This document shows positions 23,303-28,601 of a stretch of 28,601 nt of DNA, piece after piece. Source of the stretch: CAZTDD01 sp964612675 (GTDB lineage Bacteria; Hinthialibacterota; Hinthialibacteria; Hinthialibacterales; JAKPRU01); the NCBI GenBank assembly GCA_964612675.1, contig CAZTDD010000091.1, positions 1-28,601 on the forward strand, given 5' to 3'. The translations under genes and the position numbers were made by a program. Position 1 is the stretch's first letter. Every line of letters begins with the position of its first letter. Under the pieces are notes generated by a model. The model was not told the DNA's origin, made no database searches, and saw only the letters and a list, made by a program, of their open reading frames with translations.

Positions 23303-25500
23303 TGAACGAACGCCAGCCATCGTACGACGAGCTGGAACGGCGTCTTGCGACCGCAGAATCGGCACTCCGAGCCCTTCGCGACGGTCAGGTCGATACGATT
23401 CTTGGTGAAGGTAACACCTTGGTTGTGCGACTCGCTGAGGCGGAAGCACGCGAATCGCACATCAAGCAGGTCTTGCTGGCCATCCGCAGTGTCAACCAAC
23501 TGATCGTCCGTGAAACAGAGGCGGCGTCTTTAATTGAGAGCGCTTGCAATAGTCTGACCGAGACGCTCGGCTATTACAACGCCTGGATCGCGCTACTGGA
23601 TGAGAGCGGCTCTTCGGTAACGACAACAGCGTCCTCAGGTTTTGACGGCGGTTTCGAAATCCTGCGGGACCTTCTCAAACGCGGCGAATATCCCACGTGT
23701 ATGAAGCAGACTCTGGAACAGAATACCCTTGTGGTGGTCAAGAATCCTCCGGCTGAATGTCATGACTGTCCACTCGCATGCGAATATGCAGGGCGAGCGG
23801 GGTTAACCCGCCGTCTGGCTTTCAAAGGTCGGGTTTATGGAATTCTCTCCGTATCGGTCCCCGACACGTACGCCTATGACACTGAAGAACAGGATCTCTT
23901 CAACGCCTTGGCGAGCGACCTGGCCTTCGGGTTACACAAAATCGAGACGGAGAAACAGATCCATCGCCTCGAACACATTTTTAGCACCATCTCTCAACCC
24001 ATGTCGTTTGTCTCGAAAGACTACCGCTACCTGGCAGTAAACAAAATCTACGCGGAATTCTTCGGCAGACACCGGGACGAGATTCTCGGACACGCGGTGG
24101 CTGATTTCTGCGGAGAAGCCGTCTTTGAAAAGGAAATCCGTCCTCGTCTGGATCGGTGTCTGACGGGGGAACCGGTTCGCTATGAAGTCCAGGTCGTTTT
24201 TCCCAAGAAGGGTCTTCGGTGGATGGAGATGGAGTATTTCCCGTATCGAGATGACCACGGTGAAATCACCGGAGTTGTGTCGCACGGTCTCGACATCACT
24301 GATCGCAAACAAAACGAGCAAGTTCTCTTGATAGCGAAGGAAGAGGCGGAACGCGCCAACCAGGCCAAATCCGAGTTCCTGTCACGGATGAGCCACGAGC
24401 TGCGTACACCGATGAACTCGATCCTGGGTTTCGGCCAACTTCTTGAATCCGATCCAGACAGTCCCCTTATGGAATCTCAGCAGGAAAATGTAGGCCAAAT
24501 CCTCAAAGCCGGACGACACTTGCTCGAACTCATCGACGAGATTCTCGACCTGTCCCGAATTGAATCCGGCCGATTATCTTTGTCTATGAGCCCGATCCCG
24601 GTAAACTCGACGATTCTGGATGCTATCGCCTTCGTCGAATCGATGGCGGAACAAAGAGGGATCCGTCTGCATAATCGAACAGAGAATTGTGCGGGACTTC
24701 ATGTTTTGGCGGATTCCACTCGACTCAAACAAGTACTAATTAATTTGCTATCGAACGCGATCAAATATAACCGCCCGAATGGTTCCGTCACCGTAACCTG
24801 CGAGAAACTGGAGACCGCTTATCTTCGAATCAGCGTGATTGATACGGGCCGCGGCTTAACTCCCGATGAATGCAAGAGGGTGTTTGAACCGTTTGAACGA
24901 CTGGAAAATGACAAGATGGAGGTAGATGGTACGGGAATCGGCCTGACTATCGCACAGAGTATGGTTCGTTTGATGAAAGGGACGATCAATGTCCTGAGTA
25001 GGCCTGGTGAAGGAAGCTGCTTTTATGTCGATCTGCCGATGACAGATGCATCTTCGGAAACCGTTGTAGCCCCTCGATCAATCGAGCAGGAAGAACGCGA
25101 ACAGGACACAGATCGGGGGCATACAGTCCTGTATATAGAAGATAATCCCGCCAACTTGAACCTGGTCAGTACCGCACTGTTGCGATTGCCGACTGTAAAA
25201 TTGCTCTCCGCTCATGATGCAAGAACCGGTATCGAAATGGCGCTGGCCTATCGTCCCAACTTGATCTTATTGGACATCCATTTGCCCGGAATGGACGGGT
25301 TTCAGGTTCTCGAACGTTTACGCGACCACGAACAAACAAGAGCCATTCCGGTAATTGCTCTGAGTGCAGACGCGATGCCGGAAAATGTGAACAAAGCGCT
25401 GAATAACGGCTTCCGGGAATACCTGACGAAGCCGCTCGATATACGACGTTTTCTCAATGTGGTACAAGAGTACCTTGGGGATATGTGCAGAGACACGTAA
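23299..25500 (+). CDS. Hybrid histidine kinase HK2: GAF, PAS, HisKA, ATPase, receiver
   Basis: A 733-aa soluble hybrid kinase coupled to kaiB by ATGA. Order: coiled module PSYDELERRLATAESALRAL; a GAF domain (about 60-215) with Cys134 and the pair C154/C157 (ECHDCPLACEYAGRAG); a PAS domain (about 222-335); HisKA with H366 (SRMSHELRTPMNSILGFG); HATPase with N-box INLLSNAIKYN, DTGRGL and GTGIGLTIAQS; and a receiver with D659 (LILLDIHLPGMDG) and K711. There is no thioredoxin-like KaiC-binding domain as in SasA, so any KaiC contact must use another region. The sensor half is shared with HK3, the transmitter is not. ATG 23302 is an equally good start two codons on. Confidence 0.92.
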   Translation: MMNERQPSYDELERRLATAESALRALRDGQVDTILGEGNTLVVRLAEAEARESHIKQVLLAIRSVNQLIVRETEAASLIESACNSLTETLGYYNAWIALLDESGSSVTTTASSGFDGGFEILRDLLKRGEYPTCMKQTLEQNTLVVVKNPPAECHDCPLACEYAGRAGLTRRLAFKGRVYGILSVSVPDTYAYDTEEQDLFNALASDLAFGLHKIETEKQIHRLEHIFSTISQPMSFVSKDYRYLAVNKIYAEFFGRHRDEILGHAVADFCGEAVFEKEIRPRLDRCLTGEPVRYEVQVVFPKKGLRWMEMEYFPYRDDHGEITGVVSHGLDITDRKQNEQVLLIAKEEAERANQAKSEFLSRMSHELRTPMNSILGFGQLLESDPDSPLMESQQENVGQILKAGRHLLELIDEILDLSRIESGRLSLSMSPIPVNSTILDAIAFVESMAEQRGIRLHNRTENCAGLHVLADSTRLKQVLINLLSNAIKYNRPNGSVTVTCEKLETAYLRISVIDTGRGLTPDECKRVFEPFERLENDKMEVDGTGIGLTIAQSMVRLMKGTINVLSRPGEGSCFYVDLPMTDASSETVVAPRSIEQEEREQDTDRGHTVLYIEDNPANLNLVSTALLRLPTVKLLSAHDARTGIEMALAYRPNLILLDIHLPGMDGFQVLERLRDHEQTRAIPVIALSADAMPENVNKALNNGFREYLTKPLDIRRFLNVVQEYLGDMCRDT

Positions 25501-25575
25501 CAGCAAAAAGTAATTCACAGGAATTACGACGATCGCGAAACCTCGTGAGTAATTTGTCGAGAGGAAGTGTGAACG

Positions 25576-28506
25576 ATGGAAAAACGGGAGCCATCCTACG
25601 AGGAACTAAAGCGTCGCCTTAATGCTGCAGAATCAGCGCTGCAGGCTCTTCGCGAAGGGCAAGTCGATACAGTCTTGGGCGATAAAGAGACATTGGTGGT
25701 GCGCCTTGCGGAGGCGGGAGCACGCGAGAACCACATCAAACAGGTTCTGCTGGCTATCCGAAATGTCAACCAGCTGATCGTCCGGGAACACGACCCGGGA
25801 CGGTTGATCGAAAGCGCATGCGCAAGTCTGACCGAAACGCTGGGGTACTACAACGCGTGGATTGCCTTGTTTGACGACTCCCACAAGACCGTTACGATGA
25901 CGGCGTCCTCAGGTTTTGACGGCGGTTTCGAAATCCTGCGGGACCTTCTCAAACGCGGCGAATATCCCACGTGTATGAAGCAGACTCTCGAACAGGATAC
26001 CCTTGTGGTAGTCAAGAATCCTCCGGCTGAATGTCATGACTGTCCACTGGCAAAGGAGTACGCCGGCCGCGCCGGGCTGACACACCGTTTGGCTTACGGG
26101 GACAACACCTATGGCATCCTCTCGGTGTCCGTTCCCGGCAACTTCGCGTTCGATGCGGAAGAGCAGGATCTCTTCAATGAATTGGCCGAGGATCTTGCCT
26201 TCGCACTGCACAAGATTGAAATCGACCACCAAATTCGGCGACTCAACCAAATCGTTACAACCATCCCTCAACCAATGTCGTTTGTTTCCCGGGACTACCG
26301 TTACCTTGCCGTCAACGACATCTATACCGAGTTTTACGGAACCTCTCAGGAACAGATTCTCGGCCGCACGATGGCTGATTTCTGCGGAGTAGATCTCTTC
26401 GAACGCGAGATCAAACCCCATTTGGATCGCTGTCTGGCGGGCGAAACGGTCCGTTATGAAGTCCAGGTCGATTTCCCGACCAAAGACACTCGTTGGATGG
26501 ATATGGAATACGTTCCTTACCAGGACGAGAAGGGGGAAGTAACGGGCGTCATTTCGCATGGTCGAGATATTACCGAACACAAACGCGCGGCGGAGGCACG
26601 TGAGCGTTCCCGATCGTTGCTTCAAGCGACCCTGGAATCCACCGCTGATGGGATTCTGGTCGTGGATCAAGACGGCCGCTGGTCCGGTTTCAACCGACGT
26701 TTTGTCGAGATGTGGAACGTCCCCGGTCAAATCTGCGATTCAGGAGACGACAAAGCCGCACTGGACTATGTATTTCCTCAGCTGGCAGACCCGGAGAAGT
26801 TCATTGCCACAGTGCGCGAGATCTACGATGCTCCGGAGAAAGTGACGTTCGACACGATCAAATTGAAAGACGGAAAAGTTTTCGAAAGGTACTCTCAGCC
26901 ACAACGTCTGGGAAATGAGATCGTGGGACGCGTATGGAGTTTTCGCGACGTGACCGACCGGAAACGGGCGGAAGACAGACTGCGAGAGAGCGAACAGCAG
27001 AAGAATTTGATCCTCAACTCGGGTTCGGAAATGGTGGCGTACTACGACACCGACCTGCGCATTATCTGGGCCAATCGCGCATCCGGCAAATCGGTAGGCA
27101 AGTCGCATGCGGAATTGATCGGACATCATTGCTATGAGATATGGCATCAACGCACCGACCCGTGTCCGGGCTGCCCCGTTCTCGAAGCACGAGACACCAA
27201 AAGGCCACAGAAGAAAGAACAGCAAACTCCGGATGGAAGACATTGGTACTTACGCGGCTATCCGATTTTCGATGAAGAGGAGAACGTTGTTGCACTCGTC
27301 GAGTTCGGCCAGGATATTTCAGAGCGGAAACGGGCAGAGGAAGAAAACGAGCGATTGGAAATGCAAGTGCGTCAGGCACAGAAACTGGAATCCATCGGCC
27401 GCCTTGCCGGAGGCGTTGCCCATGACCTCAATAATCTGCTTGCTCCGATACTCGGTTACGGTGAAATGCTACTTGAGGATACAATCGCAAACGATCCGCG
27501 CAAAGAACCGATTCAAGAGATTGTGAATGCGGGTGTGCGGGCGAGGGATCTGGTGCGTCAGCTACTCGCCTTCAGTCGCAAGCAAACACTTGAATTCAAA
27601 AGCATCGATCTGAACTCCCTGCTAACAGATTTCGAGAAACTGCTGCGCCGCACAATCCGTGAGGATATCGACATCGATATCGTACGGACCGATCCGTTGC
27701 CGCTCATCAAGGGAGATGTTGGGCAATTGGAACAGGTTGTGATGAACCTGGCGGTCAATGCCCAGGACGCCATGCCTGAGGGAGGAAATTTGACTCTGGA
27801 AACAGCCCGGGTCGATTTGGACGAAAACTATGCCGCTCAACATGATGGCGTGGAGCCCGGACCGTATGTCGCTCTCGCGGTCAGCGATACAGGCTGTGGG
27901 ATGGATGAAAAGACACGCGAGCAGCTTTTCGAACCGTTCTTCACGACAAAGGAAAAAGACAAAGGCACTGGATTGGGATTGGCAACGGTGTACGGCGTAG
28001 TGAAACAGCACGGCGGGAACATTTGGGTGTACAGTGAACCGGGGCAAGGCTCCACCTTCAAGGTCTATTTACCTGTTTCAGAAGAAACCGAGATTCAGAA
28101 GAAAAAAGACCGGAAAACGGTGAAGGATTTAAAAGGTTCGGAGACTGTCTTATTGGTGGAAGACAATGAAGAAGTAAGGAACCTTGCGGTTGCGATCCTG
28201 AAACGAGAAGGGTATACGGTCCTGGTTGCGGAGAGCGGGAGAGAGGCGCTTGCGGTTTTGGACAGCCATAAAGCAACGGTCCGCCTGCTTCTGACGGACG
28301 TCGTTATGCCGGAAATCAACGGAAAAGAACTGTACAGACGAGTATCTGAATCCTGTCCGAACATAAAAGCGCTTTATATGTCAGGCTACACCGACAATGT
28401 AATCGCCCACCACGGGGTTTTGGATAAAGGTGTTCATTTCATCCAGAAACCGTTTTCCGTCAAAGCTCTCGCCGAGAAAGTCCGGGATGTTCTGGAGGAA
28501 GAATAG
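25576..28506 (+). CDS. Hybrid histidine kinase HK3: GAF, PAS x3, HisKA, ATPase, receiver
   Basis: A 976-aa soluble hybrid kinase, 75 bp after HK2. Order: coiled module EPSYEELKRRLNAAESALQA; GAF (about 60-215) with C133 and C153/C156; PAS1 (about 222-336); PAS2 (about 345-465); PAS3 (about 475-588) with a CPGCP pair (C530, C533) after HQRTD; HisKA with H616 (GGVAHDLNNLLAPILGYG); HATPase (NLAVNAQDAM, GTGLGLATVYG); and a receiver with D908 (LLTDVVMPEING) and QKPF lysine. Residues 1-336 resemble HK2 and residues ~598-976 resemble HK1. The leader GAGAGGAAGTGT is shared with HK1. The paired cysteines hint at metal or redox sensing. No DNA-binding output partner is seen before the window ends. Confidence 0.92.
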   Translation: MEKREPSYEELKRRLNAAESALQALREGQVDTVLGDKETLVVRLAEAGARENHIKQVLLAIRNVNQLIVREHDPGRLIESACASLTETLGYYNAWIALFDDSHKTVTMTASSGFDGGFEILRDLLKRGEYPTCMKQTLEQDTLVVVKNPPAECHDCPLAKEYAGRAGLTHRLAYGDNTYGILSVSVPGNFAFDAEEQDLFNELAEDLAFALHKIEIDHQIRRLNQIVTTIPQPMSFVSRDYRYLAVNDIYTEFYGTSQEQILGRTMADFCGVDLFEREIKPHLDRCLAGETVRYEVQVDFPTKDTRWMDMEYVPYQDEKGEVTGVISHGRDITEHKRAAEARERSRSLLQATLESTADGILVVDQDGRWSGFNRRFVEMWNVPGQICDSGDDKAALDYVFPQLADPEKFIATVREIYDAPEKVTFDTIKLKDGKVFERYSQPQRLGNEIVGRVWSFRDVTDRKRAEDRLRESEQQKNLILNSGSEMVAYYDTDLRIIWANRASGKSVGKSHAELIGHHCYEIWHQRTDPCPGCPVLEARDTKRPQKKEQQTPDGRHWYLRGYPIFDEEENVVALVEFGQDISERKRAEEENERLEMQVRQAQKLESIGRLAGGVAHDLNNLLAPILGYGEMLLEDTIANDPRKEPIQEIVNAGVRARDLVRQLLAFSRKQTLEFKSIDLNSLLTDFEKLLRRTIREDIDIDIVRTDPLPLIKGDVGQLEQVVMNLAVNAQDAMPEGGNLTLETARVDLDENYAAQHDGVEPGPYVALAVSDTGCGMDEKTREQLFEPFFTTKEKDKGTGLGLATVYGVVKQHGGNIWVYSEPGQGSTFKVYLPVSEETEIQKKKDRKTVKDLKGSETVLLVEDNEEVRNLAVAILKREGYTVLVAESGREALAVLDSHKATVRLLLTDVVMPEINGKELYRRVSESCPNIKALYMSGYTDNVIAHHGVLDKGVHFIQKPFSVKALAEKVRDVLEEE
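25903..26048 (+). repeat. Near-identical GAF segment shared with 23629-23774
   Basis: Both 146-base stretches, inside the GAF domains of HK2 and HK3, differ at three positions by my reading (CTGG/CTCG, AAT/GAT, GTG/GTA), while flanking codons differ freely at third positions. It encodes SSGFDGGFEILRDLLKRGEY and onward to ECHDCP. The pattern fits a conversion tract. Confidence 0.75.
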
Positions 28507-28601
28507 GGTGAAAAGAAAACAACCCCCTCCTAACCTCCCCCAGGCTTGACGCCGTCGCAAAAAGTCTGGGATACGGATTTCAACCCCCTCCTAACCTCCC
28601 C
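28507..28601. repeat. Mosaic repeat after HK3
   Basis: A 20-base direct repeat beginning AACCCCCTCC occurs at 28521-28540 and 28582-28601. Between them are CTTGACGCCG and GCAAAAAGTC (28557-28566), the same pair that opens copy 2 (8010-8030). ATACGGATTTCA also matches 8316-8327. It belongs to the same intergenic repeat family and continues past the window. No T-rich terminator is seen for the kai operon. Confidence 0.65.

Overview
The window is a bacterial chromosome segment of moderate GC with no rRNA, tRNA, phage or CRISPR genes. The gene mix is typical of uncultured planctomycete-like or Hydrogenedentota/Sumerlaeota-type genomes: Tat-signal Gfo/Idh/MocA oxidoreductases, secreted PQQ-like propellers, a bactofilin and large hybrid histidine kinases. 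The phylum is inference from gene style; no marker gene is present.

Layout. (1) 1-298: intergenic repeats. (2) 299-1615 (-): a PduS/RnfC-like SLBB iron-sulfur flavoprotein, divergent from (3) 1744-5106 (+), an apparent operon of a glycosyltransferase-like protein, a glycerophosphodiester phosphodiesterase and a CehA/McbA-type PHP metallohydrolase. (4) 5267-7970: two Tat-targeted Gfo/Idh/MocA oxidoreductases separated by a REP-like hairpin. (5) 7971-8592: repeat-rich spacer with a complete 257-bp MITE-like element. (6) 8593-9027: bactofilin, then about 490 bp of noncoding, hairpin-rich DNA. (7) 9579-12599: hybrid kinase HK1 (three PAS, PocR, HisKA, ATPase, receiver). (8) 12771-16016: secreted protein joining a methyltransferase-like fold to a PQQ-like propeller. 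(9) 16017-16708: tandem 93-bp REP-like repeats interrupted by another MITE-like copy. (10) 16709-18823: secreted alpha/beta hydrolase. (11) 18989-20063: a 53-aa small protein with its own terminator, then a redox pair (glutaredoxin plus ferredoxin:disulfide-reductase-like protein with a rubredoxin-like tail). (12) 20095-21375 (-): Tat-signal fumarylacetoacetase-family protein and a short zinc-ribbon-like kinase-tail relic. (13) 21544-28506 (+): kaiC-kaiB-HK2-HK3, with the first three genes overlapping.

The most interesting region is the Kai locus. It encodes a two-domain KaiC, a canonical-looking KaiB and a hybrid kinase translationally coupled to KaiB, without KaiA. The three kinases form a domain-shuffling triangle: HK3 carries an HK2-type GAF/PAS sensor half and an HK1-type transmitter/receiver half. 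A 146-bp stretch of the HK2 and HK3 GAF domains differs at only three bases, which points to recent gene conversion. HK1, 9 kb upstream, is preceded by a 19-codon reading frame whose first 15 bases equal the start of kaiC, so it may derive from the same cluster.

The second theme is non-autonomous repeats. A ~258-bp element with ~75-bp imperfect terminal inverted repeats (outer ends GCAAAAAGTC/GACTTTTTGC) occurs twice complete and once cut by the window edge, with solo ends elsewhere. No transposase is in the window.
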